A stretch of 64,000 bases of DNA from Polytrichum commune (GCA_950295325.1 OX485807.1:2360501-2424500), one strand, 5' to 3'; positions 1 to 12,178 are shown, counted from the first letter of the stretch. The notes: generated by a model from the sequence alone, not told the origin. Numbers and translations are program-made.

Positions 1-24
1 ACGCGTTTAAGGCATTAACTTGAC

Positions 25-1628
25 AAGCTTAGTTCAAATACATGAATTTTACTCGTTTTATTTCCTTAGTACCTCTACATTTGGATTCCTTGTAAACATA
101 TTTTAGGAAAATATGCTCAGTTAATTCGTAATAAACAATGCATGTCACTCCCTAGGTTGTCAATGTAGAATCCACCCCCAAAGATATATATATGGTGTTT
201 TAAAATATAGTTTATGTAAGAGCTAGATATCTTTCAATTAATTCGATGGTTCCTCAAATAAATATTACATGCAAAAAAGAATTCATAATAATATGAGATT
301 GCGCAGAGTTGCTATACGATAGGATGTCAATTCAAGTTCTAATATTAGGTGTTAGCTTGAACTAATGCATTTCTGGAGTGGTCAACTATTTTGCTAGCAT
401 CAACTACGAGCTTGCGATGAATGAAGTTAATGCAATTACAAGGGTTTTTGAGGAGTCAATATTGTTTGTGTGTGTAATGTATCCTAGTAACAATCTAAAA
501 CCTAAACCCAAATACCACATACACAACTTTCACAAACCCTAAACCCCTAAACCCAAATACCACATACACAACTTTCACAAACCCTAAACCCCTAAACCCT
601 ACCCCCAAACCCTTACCCTAAACCCTAACCGCAAACCCTAAACCCTACATCCCTGCATCTTTTTATCTTACCAACCTTTCTTATATGTGGCCATGTTGTT
701 TTCTGAGGGCAGGTCAAATTGGTCTACCAATGTTGGTTGGATGGAGAATGCTTAATTCCGTTCATAACAACTATAATAATTGATAATGATGGCAATTGTC
801 AATTTCACATTCCAAATTAATAGATTTGAGATAAAACTTTGGTTTAAGTGATAAGTGAAATTTCAAATATTCCCACTTTCACCTTAATAGTTCTGAGTGA
901 AATTTCATCACACAATCCACGATCTTATTATAATAACATGCATGTCTTAAGACTTCAATTTATATCAACACTTTAAGCTATGATGATGCACATCCTTCTC
1001 ATAGGATGCAAAACATATATTAATTGTAAGTACATACTATTGTATGCACCATTCCAAATTAATAGTGCATTTCCCCAAACCCTAAAAGTCTATTTCCAAT
1101 AGGACCTCAACTCATTTAATCATGTGTCAACTTAAACTAACAATCGAACAATGCATTCAACTATAAATATCACCAATGATCTAATAAACATTTAACCAAT
1201 GTGTATCCGTACCCTTACAACAAGTGGACGAAAATTCAATTTCCAATAGGACGTCAAACACATAATAATTGTAACTATGATTCAACGTTACGGTAGCTAG
1301 TATGGTTTCAAGTCTCAATGATCATTACGCTATCATACTATGCAGCATTACAAATTGATTAATCCTTCCTACTCATGCCATTTTAATTCCTTATTTTCAC
1401 ACCTAGATACCATTTGAAAGAAGACCTAACTTACATATATTATTAGGTATAATTAGTTCATAGTGTCCTCAATCTACCCTAGTGCAAGCCATTATGGATT
1501 AACCCGATTTTTTAGTTGTATTCATGCACTTGGTGACCATATTACGGTCATTTTTTGATGTGAAACATATGATACCTATAATTTTAGGGGCGTCCGCAAC
1601 ATGTTTCTTAGCCACTCTGACCTCATTG

Positions 1629-1671
<43 letters not shown>

Positions 1672-1786
1672 CTATGACTTCGACATTCATAACTTTATTA
1701 GGCATCAATTGTCAATTAACTTGGACTTCATACCTTAGTCGCAAATCATTAAATATTCAATGTTAACCATCTCCATATTTAGACAT

Positions 1787-1823
<37 letters not shown>

Positions 1824-2175
1824 GTATATACATATATTTCGATGAGACCTTGGTCACAACTAAGGTGTGCAACCGATTTATATATTTTCAATATGTTGGC
1901 GTGCATGCAAGGCATGTTCCATACATGACAATGCTATTTATATAATTCCGCATGGATGGAATGGGAGATTGTTAGGTCAAAGAAGGCGGCGGGAATCTGC
2001 TTTTTAAAAAGCATCCAAGGGATTTTGAACCAGCGGGGTGAAGTACTTAAAGCTCTTCCCCCCACAACAAAGCTCTTTTCAGCGGCACATGCAAGTGTGC
2101 GCTCTACAGACCTCACCGAACGCGCTCAAGCCATTTCGTGTGCGCCAACCCTACACCACCCAGGTACAGTACAGG
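25..2175. repeat. Left arm of a long inverted repeat
   Basis: This stretch reads as the reverse complement of 8310-10441 in the same order from end to end. Matched landmarks include the outer AGCTTAG and GGATTCCTTGTAAACATA, the telomere-like CCCTAAA tract, the CATTATGGATTAA block near 1490, and the GCATCCAAGGGATTTTGAAC block near 2010. Similarity stops outside AGCTTAG (about 25) and inside near 2175. I see no coding region; two TG/TA microsatellites lie at 1627-1673 and 1793-1822. It is best read as a terminal inverted repeat of a roughly 10.4 kb unit, although no target-site duplication is visible at the outer ends, so the true ends are uncertain. Confidence 0.85.
520..650. repeat. Degenerate CCCTAAA telomere-like tract
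   Basis: Repeated CCCTAAA and CCCTAAACC units occur with degeneration, and a second unit contains ACCACATACACAACTTTCACAAA twice in shortened form. The reverse-complement counterpart (TTTAGGG units) lies at 9603-9640 in the right arm. The unit matches the Arabidopsis-type plant telomere repeat. It is part of the arm and not a chromosome end, because the arm continues on both sides. Confidence 0.7.
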
Positions 2176-2212
2176 CTGTACCTACCGCATATACCGCCGT
2201 AAATACCGGAAC

Positions 2213-3288
2213 TTTACGAACGCACGTTCGTAAAGATGAAGAGCTTCAGGTTTAGACAAACGATTCGGACCTGGACATGGCAAGGATTTACGAACGCGCG
2301 TTCGTAAATTCCACATGAGAGCATGTTCTGGATTGGGCTACTCATATGGATAGTCACATGCACGTAATCCATCTCAGTTATTTACGAACGTGCGTTCGTA
2401 AATATGCCTTCGAGGACCATGCAGACATATTTGACCCTTATCTATTGGTACCTGATGGTCGGTAATTTACGAACGTGCGTTCGTAAATCCCACAGGAGAT
2501 CATGTTTTGGATTGAGCTACTCATGGATAGTCACATGCACATCATCCATGGCATTTATTTACGAACGTGCGTTCGTAAATATGCCTTCGAGTTTCATACA
2601 TACATATTTGACCCTTGTCTATTGGTACCTGTTGGTCGGTAATTTACGAACGTGCGTTCGTAAATCCCACATGAGAGCATGTTCTGGATTGAGGTACTCA
2701 TATGGTTAGTCACATGCACTTAATCCATGACAGTCATTTACGAACGTGCGTTCGTAAATATGCCTTCGAGGATCATACATACTTATTTGACCCGTATCTA
2801 TTGTTACCTGATGGTCGGGAATTTACGAACGTTCGTTCGTAAATACATGTCATTATTGTCTACGCATCCAGCAACACATCTTCATTCATGCACATCAGTA
2901 TGGCAGTAATTTACGAACACAGAATAGCAAGAAAAATATGCTCATCGCTCGTCCGTGAAGGATGTGAACACGGGGTCGCACCCATTTACGAACGTCCGTT
3001 CGTAAATGGGTAGGTACGCAAAAGTCAACATAATCAAATTCACAATATGGAGGTGCTCAGTGTTCAAAATATTGTTGGAGTTGATTCAGGCATCATCTGC
3101 AGATTTGCTAATTTTGTGCGTATGGACAAGTGTTCTCTTGTGATAGTATATCGCGCAGGTTCCTAAGTCAACATGGTACTTTGACCTACAAAACCGATAT
3201 TCCTCAGGGTGCTCTCATTTGAGGGATCTCGAAGGCCGCCGGATGTACATGGAGAAGTTACTGAGGTCACGAACGCGCGTTCGTAAAT
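2213..3288. repeat. Cluster of 22-base palindromes, spaced 85/93 bases
   Basis: Ten palindromes have arms TTTACGAACG and CGTTCGTAAA around a two-base centre (GT, CG, CA, TT or CC). They start at 2213, 2287, 2381, 2466, 2558, 2643, 2737, 2822, 2985 and 3267 (the last degenerate in its first arm). From 2287 to 2822 the start-to-start distances are 94, 85, 92, 85, 94 and 85, because two palindromes are embedded in each copy of a higher-order unit of about 178 bp. Additional half-sites lie near 2910 and 3446. The cluster sits directly upstream of the DUF7869 gene. Open frames across it (with the recurring peptide YERAFVN) merely translate the palindrome and are not considered genes. Confidence 0.9.
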
Positions 3289-3609
3289 GCATGTGGCGTT
3301 CTCGGATTTCTGATTTCGTCGTCGGTTGTATGTGGACAGGCGCTGGTCCGAACAGCAGGGCCCTCCTGGACGACTAACGAGTGTTCTCCTCTTTGTCCAT
3401 GTATTGTTTACATTAGTGAACAACCTAGACGTATGCTTAAAACGTTTTTTTGGGACGCGCGTTCGTCTTTGTGCGTGAGGTTCTCCAATGGTGCACCAAA
3501 ATTTGTTTGTCAATTTTGGGCCATTTATCTCCACATATATTCTATCCTCTCTTGTATGCATTGCGGTGGTGGTTGGGTTGATCATGTCCTGGTGGTTGGT
3601 CTAGGCTGT

Positions 3610-6600
3610 ATGGCGTTGCATGTGGGTGATAGTTCATTGGAGTTGTCGACGTATGCATCGTCATCCGATGCTGAATGTGAACTGTCTTCCCCGTCGGCAG
3701 ATAGTAATGGTGTGCCAAACGTGAGGGGGGTGTTTGTGGATACATCCTCCCATGAATCTTTGGAAGTCCACGAACAATCTCTGCATTCCGGAGATGACCA
3801 CGATGACATTCCGTTGTGTGCCGGTTTCGGGAGGGAGCAATGGGTTGGCCTTGATGTCGTTCTACTCAACGAGGTTGGTGTCCCGGTGGCAGATGGTATA
3901 TGTAGAAACTCCAATCCCCGTGATTGTGTCGATGCCAACGCCCTAGGTCTCGATGATGTTGGCGTGTGCATCTTGAACTCTTTGCTTCCGGTAGAGTTCC
4001 CGGTGACATGGAGATTTTCCTTGCGTCGATGGCCGCTTCGTCGAGTTCTACATGAGGAAGTGAGTTTGTGGGATCATGAGCGGCGGCATAAGCAAACACA
4101 ATTAGCTTTGTTGGCCACAACACGTCCTCGCAAAGGCCTCCGTAGATATGATTCAAACCGTGTGCCTCGCGGAGATAAGGAGCGTCGACGGGATCGGCTT
4201 TTGGGGGACGAATCTATCTGTCTAGTGTCCGGCAAGGATTGTTGCGCGAGAAAATGTTGCCAATTTTTCCCGCGGGAGAAAATTAGATCTCTGCGTCAAG
4301 AGATGTGGCTTGCGGATTTTCGTATGAGGTCGGCTAAGAAACTCGAGGTCCACAGAAATTTGCACCTTGATACCCATGGGCATAAGGTGGTGACACTTGA
4401 GAATGTTGATGTGTGTTGTACAGCGTGGTATACCATCCACGCCGTCTCCAAGGCTGACTTTTATAGGTTTCGAAAATATTCATCGTTGGGTCGCCGCTCT
4501 CGATTTCATGGCAACTCGGGCACAAAGAAACCTAGGGAGGCTACACTGCAAGCGTCCGCGACACTATCCACCATCATAGTGCCATTGGCCGATGCAATGC
4601 CCCACAAGACGAGGACATTGTCGTCAGGGGAGAAGGTTGTTCAAATGGTGTTGCCCACGGGCACAAAATGGAAGAACATCTTAACGGACATCAATGAAGT
4701 GGGTCGCATAGCGGGATGTGGGCCCATTTCTTTGTCCAAGTTGAGTGTGATTAAAAACCAGCAGTTTGCGGAATACATTCTGAAAAGACCCGGGGACAAG
4801 TTCGCTAGATGTACGACGTGTGAAAAATACAAAGGTCTTCGAGACGCCCACCCCATAGGCACTGAATCTCATTCCAGACACCAGAAAAAATATATTGAAC
4901 ATGTCAACAATCAAGAGGCACACCGTCAAGATTACTATAAGAATCGTGCTCTATCCATAATGAGGCCCACAGAGGTTCTAACAGTCATCCATGATAAAAT
5001 GGACCACGCCAAGACCGCATGCCCTTGTTATGCACGCAAAATAAAGGCCACGGATGGTCTCTTCAAGTTGCCCGTAGCTGTCACAGGTTTGTATGAAATC
5101 ACAACTACGTGTTTAAAGTCTATCCAATTTTCTTGGGTGTGTTTGGCAAATGTCCAACTCCATACATCCGTTTAGTGGTTATTTGATTATTTTGGTCACG
5201 CATCGTTTGTTTTTTCCAGGTATGATTGCCCACGGCCATGGGGACGTAAAGTATGCCCATTATGGTTTGGATTTTTACCCTGGGGATGCTAACCACACGG
5301 TGGGTTCATTTGCAAAACTGTTGCGCGATCTTGAGAAGCCACCGGTACATTCTTCCCGTGCACTTTTTGATGGTTGTGGAACCACATCCCTTTATGAGGC
5401 AGTGCTTTTGGGGAAGGAGGTTTGTATGTCGTCATTGCCAGAACCACCCGGAGAGCCCATTTGTGCAAAACCATTGCCTCCAACTCTCCACGTTCAACTT
5501 GATAATTGTGCGAAGGACAACAAATGTCGATACGTATTTTGTTTTTGGTCATTGCTCGTGGCGAAAGGAATCTTCAAGGAGGTGTTTGTGTCTTTCTTGA
5601 TGGTGGGACATACACACGACGACATTGATGCATCATTCGGACGGTGGAGCATGAAGTTGCATGAAGAAGATTTTCCAACCATACCTCTTCTTATGAAATC
5701 GTATATGGATTTGGACCATATGCCAGTAATTCCGCACTTGATTGAGGAAGTACCAAATTTCAAGGCCTTCATCAAGCCATACATGTTGAAGGGAGGGGAC
5801 CGTTTGGTGGGGCATACCAAAGCACAACAATTCCGATTTTATATGAGGGACGATGGTCTCCCGGCCATGCAATTCAAGCTTTTGTGCACATCTCCTAATT
5901 GGGGCCCGGATGATGGTATACTCGTATGGCGTCAAGACAATGATGGGAAATGTTTGGTCCCGGATGGGGAACCAAAGCCTTGCAAACCCGAACCCATGAG
6001 GAATGGGCCGGAAATCATCAAGGGCATATCCGGATTCATTGAATATTGGAAAGAGTTGTGCGAGGAGGACATCACAAGACGTGTTAGAGATACCCATGAA
6101 CCGTTGATCGCGTATTGGGATCGCATTCGCTCAGCCTTGATGACACTTGGTGGCGACACCCGTACGACTTTGACACAAGGATTTTGGCCACAAAGTCGTT
6201 TGACGGTTGTCGAGTCCGATACTATGTTTTTCAGCAATGGAGACGTTCGTGAAGAGTTCGCAATGGACGAGCATTACGTTGGCCCTGCCCGCAATCGACC
6301 GGCACCGTCGTTTCGTGTAGGTGTTGATTGCCATGAAGGGTATTTGGTCCTCGTACGAGCTGGGGATGAGGAGCATCCCAAGCCAATTTGGTTGGTAAAA
6401 GCATTGTCTTCACCCAATTTTGTTCGAACTAGCCCCAACTTTCGTCAAATTGAGGTGGAATATTGTCGTCCAAGCACTAAAGACCACAACGTGCTCCGCA
6501 CTTATTTAGGTTGGGACACCAAAAAGAATTTTAAGTGGACAGTGGACTCAGCGTACACACCGGTTTGGATAAACACGGATACTATACTTTGTGCTTGGAA

Positions 6601-6739
6601 ACCGCGCAAAGGTTCCAACACAGAAGCAATGACCATCCCCCAAAAACATATAGATTTTGCCAAAGACAACTTGGCACGTATTGCAGCTGCGGAAAATGAC
6701 GCCGAGAATGGATATGAAGCGGAAGATGGAGATGGGTAA
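3610..6739 (+). CDS. DUF7869-family transposase-like protein, two exons
   Basis: Two exons, 3610-5086 and 5220-6739, join across a GT-AG intron of 133 bp (donor GTTTGT, acceptor TTTTTCCAG) to give 2,997 bases, an exact multiple of three, or 998 residues. The ATG at 3610 is chosen because the encoded acidic, Ser-rich start looks protein-like; an in-frame ATG at 3433 lies among degenerate palindromes. A Cys-rich patch (CCARKCC) precedes a central region, then HDKMDHAKT (about 461-469), LDNCAKDNK (about 586-594) and GHTHDDID (about 622-629). These conserved acidic motifs typify the DUF7869 family found in plant and animal repeats; I infer an RNase H-fold DDE/D-type nuclease, not proven. The C-terminus is acidic. 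The gene appears intact and lies inside the inverted arms, consistent with a transposase for that unit. Nuclear location is inferred. Confidence 0.8.
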
Positions 6740-7034
6740 ACATAACATAGGTGAAAGTTAACGGCGGGAAAAAACATTAGTACTTAGTAGTCTTGGTTTT
6801 TAATAGACTTAGTAGACTTGTCACACTCCATTGTGGTATACGTTTGGGATGTGCCATCCAAAACCATAAGAACCTTACTTATGGGATGCGCACCCCAAAC
6901 TCTATAATGACATAAACCATTTGTTTTTTATATTCGCTTGTTATTTTCCACATGGAGTTCACGTTTTCATTATAATTGCAATTTTCTATTTTTAGTATTA
7001 GGAATATTCTTTACGTGCGAATTTTTAAATTGTC

Positions 7035-8128
7035 ATGTTCTTGATGTTCCCAACATTCCATATGCCCACAATATTGGCATCCCAAACTATGGGCATATTT
7101 TATTTTGAGACTTTCAAAAGTCTCCGATTAACGAATATAGTGTTGAAAGTTCTTAGGACTTTTATTTGCCTCAATTTGTACATGGTGTTCAAGGATCCGG
7201 AGTCTCCAACCTACACCGTAAGTATAACACATCACAATTGTTTCTATTTAATTATTTTGGTGTTATTTGCATTGTATATAGTTTTAACACAATTTACATT
7301 TTTTTGTAGACTCCGGCATTTATGGCTCATGTCTTGGTAAGGGATTTTACTACCACAAAATCCACGAGACAACCAAACTCCATTTTTTTTGGCACTGGAT
7401 TGAAAAGCAAAAACTTGCTTTTCAATTTTGTGGATGAAAAAAACATGCTTCTTCAAAAATCGGGAAGACCTTGGAGGGGGCCATATCAAACTCGCCGCGT
7501 TTTTTTTCAAGATCTTATTGAATTGTTTACACCATCGAATGGACGCGTTGTTGATTTGACATGTTCCACTGGAGTTTCTATCCTAGCAACACGCACATGT
7601 GGCAGACATCTTCTTGCATTTGAGGGTGATAATGACATGTTTGAGCACATATTGAAACCGCTTTTGGAAAACATTTTGAAAGAGGGGTCATCTAAGAAGA
7701 ATATACAAGATCTCACAAAAGAAGATGATGACCTCTCGGATGAGGAGATGCTTGAATTTGAGTGTGAGTAAGTTTTAATACAATAAATTTTTATTCAATT
7801 CATTCGTTTCATTCAATTCATTGGTTCATTTTGATTTCTTCACATTATTTACATGTTTCATCGATTTGATTTCAGGAATACGATTGGAAAGAGGACATGT
7901 CTCCCGTTTTGGGCACATAGACAATTCCTACGAAGTCCAAGCCGTAGCCCGCGTCTCCCATCATATGCCGAGAATGTTGCAATTGCAATGTTGAATCTCG
8001 AAGATTCGGATCCAAATGAAGAATCTTGCTATAGTTCCAAAATCAATTCGCAATGCAAAGGTGCTCGAATATATATAGATGATGAGGCAAAAGATAGTTT
8101 CATGTCTAGTGCTACTACTGATGAATAA
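7035..8128 (+). pseudogene. Methyltransferase-like gene fragment (copy A)
   Basis: This is the C-terminal part of the gene family described at 35937-40171. Pieces are: a degenerate segment up to 7217, an exon 7310-7767 and a last exon 7876-8128, with good splice signals (GTAAGT at 7218 and 7768; TTTTTTGTAG and GATTTCAG acceptors). The second piece contains RPWRGP followed by VVDLTCSTG, the fingerprint of the substrate-side helix plus SAM-binding motif I in a permuted (motif IV before motif I) methyltransferase. The last exon ends with PSYAENVAIAM, matching the other copies. The intron that separates motif I in the other two copies is absent here. Upstream, a trace VLDVPN (near 7045) may be the old motif IV, but the frame then breaks. 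No ParB-like part is present. It lies 295 bases after the DUF7869 stop and ends about 150 bases before a GAGCGG-repeat end. Confidence 0.65.
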
Positions 8129-8273
8129 ATTTTTGGACTTCATGTTGTTTATCCTTCTCAACACTCTTATTACTAAACCCTAAAATCATCATTTTTAAGG
8201 CCACAATTCCACGGTTATAGGATATTGGTGGCCCTATTACCAAAATTTTCATTTTCCTCACTGTCATAAGTTA

Positions 8274-8295
8274 CCGCTCATCGCTCACCGCTCAT
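8274..8295. repeat. GAGCGG-repeat element end (A), reverse orientation
   Basis: Read on the minus strand this is ATGAGCGGTGAGCGATGAGCGG. The same kind of short GAGCGG(T/A) array occurs at 13135, 22711 and 31351 in the opposite orientation. At A, as at the others, a CCTATAACCGTGGAA-like block lies inside it (8203-8220 on the minus strand). Its position just after the 3' end of a methyltransferase-like copy suggests a conserved element terminus. Confidence 0.6.
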
Positions 8296-8309
8296 AAGAT
8301 AGCACTCCC

Positions 8310-10441
8310 CCAGTCTGTAGTGGACCTGGGAGGTGTAGGGTTGGCGCACAAGAAAATGGTTTGAGCGCGTTTCAGTCAGGTCTGTGGAGCGCACACTTGG
8401 ATGTGCCGCAGAAAAGAGCTCTTCTGTGGGGGGAAGAGCTTTAAGTACCTTCCCCCCGATGGTTCAAAATCCCTTGGATGCTATTTAAAAAGCGGATTCC
8501 CGCCGCCCACTTTGACCTAACAATATTAATGCCATTCCATCCATGCGCAATATATAAATAGCATTATGTATGGAACATGTCTTGCGTGCACGCAACATAT
8601 TGTAAATCTATAAATCCGTCGCACACCTTAGTTGTTACCAAGGTCGCACGAAAATATGTCTATATGTCTATATGTCTATATTTATGTATATATATATATA
8701 TATTTATACTATACTATTATATTGTTTTATATATGGGTTATTATATTATATATATATGGGTTGATGGGTTAACATTGAGTATTAAATTATTTGCGACTAA
8801 GGTGTGAAGTCCAAGTGAATTGATGAAGGTCTAAGTGATATATATATTCACACACACAATGAGGTAAGAGTGGCTAAGAACATATTGTGGAATCCCCTAA
8901 AATTGTAGGTATCATATGATTCACATAAAAAAAATGCTTGTAATATGGTCACCAAATGCATGAATACCAATAAAAATTCGCTTAATCCATAATGGCTTGT
9001 GCTAGGTAGATTGAGGACATTTGGAATTGGAGGCTCACCAAACATCGGCCCATATTAATATGAATCATTGTTGCAATTCATCATTGGTGAAAATTAAAGT
9101 TTAATGCACTAGTATTCGATCGTTAGTTCAAGTTGACACCTAATTAAATGACTTGACGTCCTACTGGAAATTCACCTTAGGTCCACCATGGTGTGGAAAT
9201 GGATAACTAATTTGGAATGGTGCATACAATAATATGCACTTACAATTATATATTTGTATTATTTGCAACAAGAAGTATGTGCATGACCATAGCTTAAACT
9301 GTTGATTTAAGTTGAAGTCTTAAACCATTCATGTTATAATAAGACTAAGTATGTATTGTGTGATCAAATTGCACTCAAAACTATTAAGGTGAAAGGGCTA
9401 GCATTTCAAAATTCACTCTTCACCCCCTAAACCAATGTTTTATATCAAAATGACAATTATTGGCATGAGTCTAGATTATTATAATTGCTATGACCCAAAT
9501 AAAGCAATTTCCAATCGATCCAACATTGGTAGACCATTTTGACATGATGCGCATAGACCACAACATGGCCATATATAAAAAAGGTTGGTAAGATAAAAAG
9601 ATGTAGGGTTTAGGGTTTAGGGTTTGGGGTTAGGGTATAGAGTTTGTGAAAGTTGTCTATGTGGTTTCCGGGCTTAGGGTTTAGATCGTTACTTCAATGC
9701 ATTATATACACAAACAATATCGACTCCTAAATAATCCATATCGCACTCACTTAATTTATGAGAAGCTCATACTATCAATTGATACTACTAGCAAAACATG
9801 CGATCACATGGCTAAAATACACTACAGTAAATATGATATTTAGTGTTTGATTGTATAATATAGTGTTGTTACACTATCATGGTCAACACTAAATTTCAAT
9901 TCTTTGATACTACTAGCAAAACATGCAACCACATGGCTAAAATACACTACATTAAATATGATATTTAGTGTTTGATTGTATAATATAGTGTTGTTACACT
10001 ATCATGGTCAACACTAAATTTCAATTCTTTGATAATTAGTGTTGGACATATTAAATGGGCCATCACATTTCCTACTACCATGTCCTTTATGCTTTTATCA
10101 TTGTTAATTGTTTTTTTCATATTAATTTCCTTACACAAAATTTGTGCATGCGACATCCAAATATTACCATTATAGTTGAAATTAAGTGTTTGAGTTCGCA
10201 ATGAATAGTAGTTACTTTCATAGGGTTAGTGATATTTAGTGTACTATGCGTTTGTATTTAGAGTATCTAACACTAAATATCATATTAAGGGTGGATTCTT
10301 CATCGAAAACCTACTAAATGACATGAATTGTTAAATACAAATTCTCTGAACATACTTTTCTAAAATATGTTTACAAGGAATCCATATGTCGAGGTACTAA
10401 GGGGATACGGAAAGTTAAATTGATGTCCCTAAACTAAGCTC
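8310..10441. repeat. Right arm of the long inverted repeat
   Basis: This is the inverted partner of 25-2175. It ends at AACTAAGCT, the complement of the left outer end. Differences include a shorter TA microsatellite (8687-8702) and a duplicated block of 126 bp (9780-10031) that has no equal in the left arm. I see no credible coding region; short open frames such as 9965-10201 are AT-rich and unsupported. Confidence 0.85.
9780..10031. repeat. Two tandem copies of a 126-bp block
   Basis: The block beginning GATACTACTAGCAAAACATG occurs twice back to back (9780-9905 and 9906-10031) with only a few substitutions, and contains the repeated word ATTTAGTGTT. It is a local duplication in the right arm. 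Confidence 0.8.
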
Positions 10442-10489
10442 CTCCCATTTCCTATTTCATTTTTCCTGAACCCTCATCCCTCCATGTCC

Positions 10490-10630
10490 CCATGCTATCC
10501 CCTCATCCCCATCCCCTCATCCCCATCCCCTCCCCCTCCCCCTCCCCCATCCCATCCTCATCCCCTCCCCTCCCCCTCCCCATTCCCCCCATCCCCATCC
10601 CCATTCCCATCCCCCTCCCCCATCCCAGCC
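10490..10630. repeat. C-rich low-complexity tract (CCCCATCCCCTC)
   Basis: The tract is made of CCCATCCC and CCCCTCCC units. A 100-codon open frame across it is mostly Pro and Ser and is not supported as a gene. It lies just outside the right inverted arm. Confidence 0.8.
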
Positions 10631-10819
10631 CTCGCCAGTGGCCACTAGCCACGTGGCCGCCGCTTGGAAACCCTAGCGGCGCCGGCTACCTCCCCGCGCC
10701 CATCTCTCTCCTCCTCTTTTGTCATTTGGAGCAGAGGAGGAGAGGAGCTCTTAGGTGCGGCGAAGCCCTTGCCAATTTTAGAGCCTCATTGTGAATGTTG
10801 TTTTGTTGTGTTGTCAGAA

Positions 10820-11035
10820 CCTTGAGAATAGGAAAGCTTGAGAGTAGGAAAGCTTGAGAGGTTGAGAGTTATAGAAAGCTTGAGAGGTTTAGAGTTTTAG
10901 AAAGATTGAGAGCTTGAGAGTTTTAGAAAGCTTGAGAGCTTGAGAGTTTTTGAAAGCTTGAGAGCTTGAGAGTTTTGGAAAGCTTTGAGAGCTTGAGAGT
11001 TTCAGAAAGCTTGAGTTTTCTGAAGCTTGTGAGTT
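10820..11035. repeat. Minisatellite of GCTTGAGAG units
   Basis: Units such as GAAAGCTTGAGAGCTTGAGAG recur about eight times with drift. The antisense frame reads as a Ser/Leu/Lys-rich repeat and is rejected as a protein. From 11035 to 11575 I see no gene; 11487-11530 is a TACGTA-rich microsatellite-like stretch. Confidence 0.7.
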
Positions 11036-11575
11036 GTGTACATCAGGGTTTGTGTAGGATTTGCATATAAGTTGTGAAGGCTTGAGAGTGTGAGAAAGGA
11101 GTGAGGGTAGAAGAAATTGCAATTGAAATTGCAATTGAAAGCGAATTCAGCGCTTTTGAAAGACAATTTGGTGTGCATTTGTGAGGATTTCTGGATTTCT
11201 CAGTAGGAGGCAGGAGGTTTTGTGTGCAACAATTCAATGTGAGTACATGTTTCCTTTACAAATCACTCCTTCACAATCTGAAATTGTTGTTTGATGAATT
11301 CCTTGTGATTTGTTTTATGCATTATGAGGTATGGCATGTTTTGTATGAAATAACACTTTCCTCTTCATTCTAAATTATCAATCACTCACTCGCAATTTTG
11401 TTCTGATTCCATTTTTCACTTGTGTTTCATCATTCTGATCACGAGTTGCAGGATCATGAACAATGCAAGATCGCAACATTCATACCAACATATGTACGTA
11501 TACGTACGTATACGTATACATATACGTACGGATATATGTATATAAATAAATATACCATTTTCTAATCCCAGATGA

Positions 11576-12148
11576 CCACATTTACGAACGTTCGTTCGTA
11601 AATGTGGCGTGAATACACCCCTTACCCCACAAACATATACGAACGTGCATTCGTAAATACGCACCTCACCCTCCATTTTTACGAACGCACGTTCGTATAT
11701 TCGTCTATACCCTGTACATCAAACAAATCCTCAAATCAAATTACACATACAAAAATACGAACGAACGTTCGTAATCACAAACTATAACAATATACCAAAC
11801 CCTTCATGGTAATTGTCTGCTTTCCCTAGTAGCATAATTTACGAACGCACGTTCGTAAATAAGAACTAAAATATTAATTCACCTATTTAGAAGATGCTCA
11901 TGGAAATTAGAACAATCCTCGTGGAAATTAGATAACTCTGGACAACTCGTAGACTTGTTTAGAAACAATATGAATGCACGTTCGTAAACTTGTGCCAAAT
12001 ATACCTTAGCAACCACATTCTTTATGAACGATCGTTCATAAATGAAACCAGCGAAGACATCATTAAAACTCCTCACGGGTATCCATAGCCAGCGTTCATT
12101 GATTAGTATATACGATTTGCTTGTTAATTACGAACGCTCGTTCGTAAA
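11576..12148. repeat. Second cluster of TTTACGAACG palindromes
   Basis: Palindromes of the same family as at 2213-3288 start at 11581 (the complementarity extends to 32 bases, 11576-11607), 11636, 11678, 11754, 11838, 12021 and 12127, with a half-site near 11970. Several have compensated changes: at 12021 both arms read with a T/A swap (TTTATGAACG and CGTTCATAAA), which keeps the symmetry. Spacing is irregular, unlike the first cluster. The next coding frame begins 30 bases after the last palindrome. Confidence 0.85.
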
Positions 12149-12178
12149 CACAATACTAAATGTTTATGTGCTCTGCAG

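Noticed and set aside
7035-7340. The ATG at 7035 as the start of a complete small gene.
   Set aside because: The frame is AT-rich and crosses a splice site pair at 7218/7309 that matches the intron position in the other copies; it is part of a broken larger gene.
2213-12148. TTTACGAACG palindromes resemble the Gram-positive LexA (SOS) operator, CGAAC-N4-GTTCG.
   Set aside because: The match is to a short symmetric core; the DNA is clearly nuclear and spliced, no LexA-like gene is present, and the sites are embedded in repeats. I take it as coincidence.
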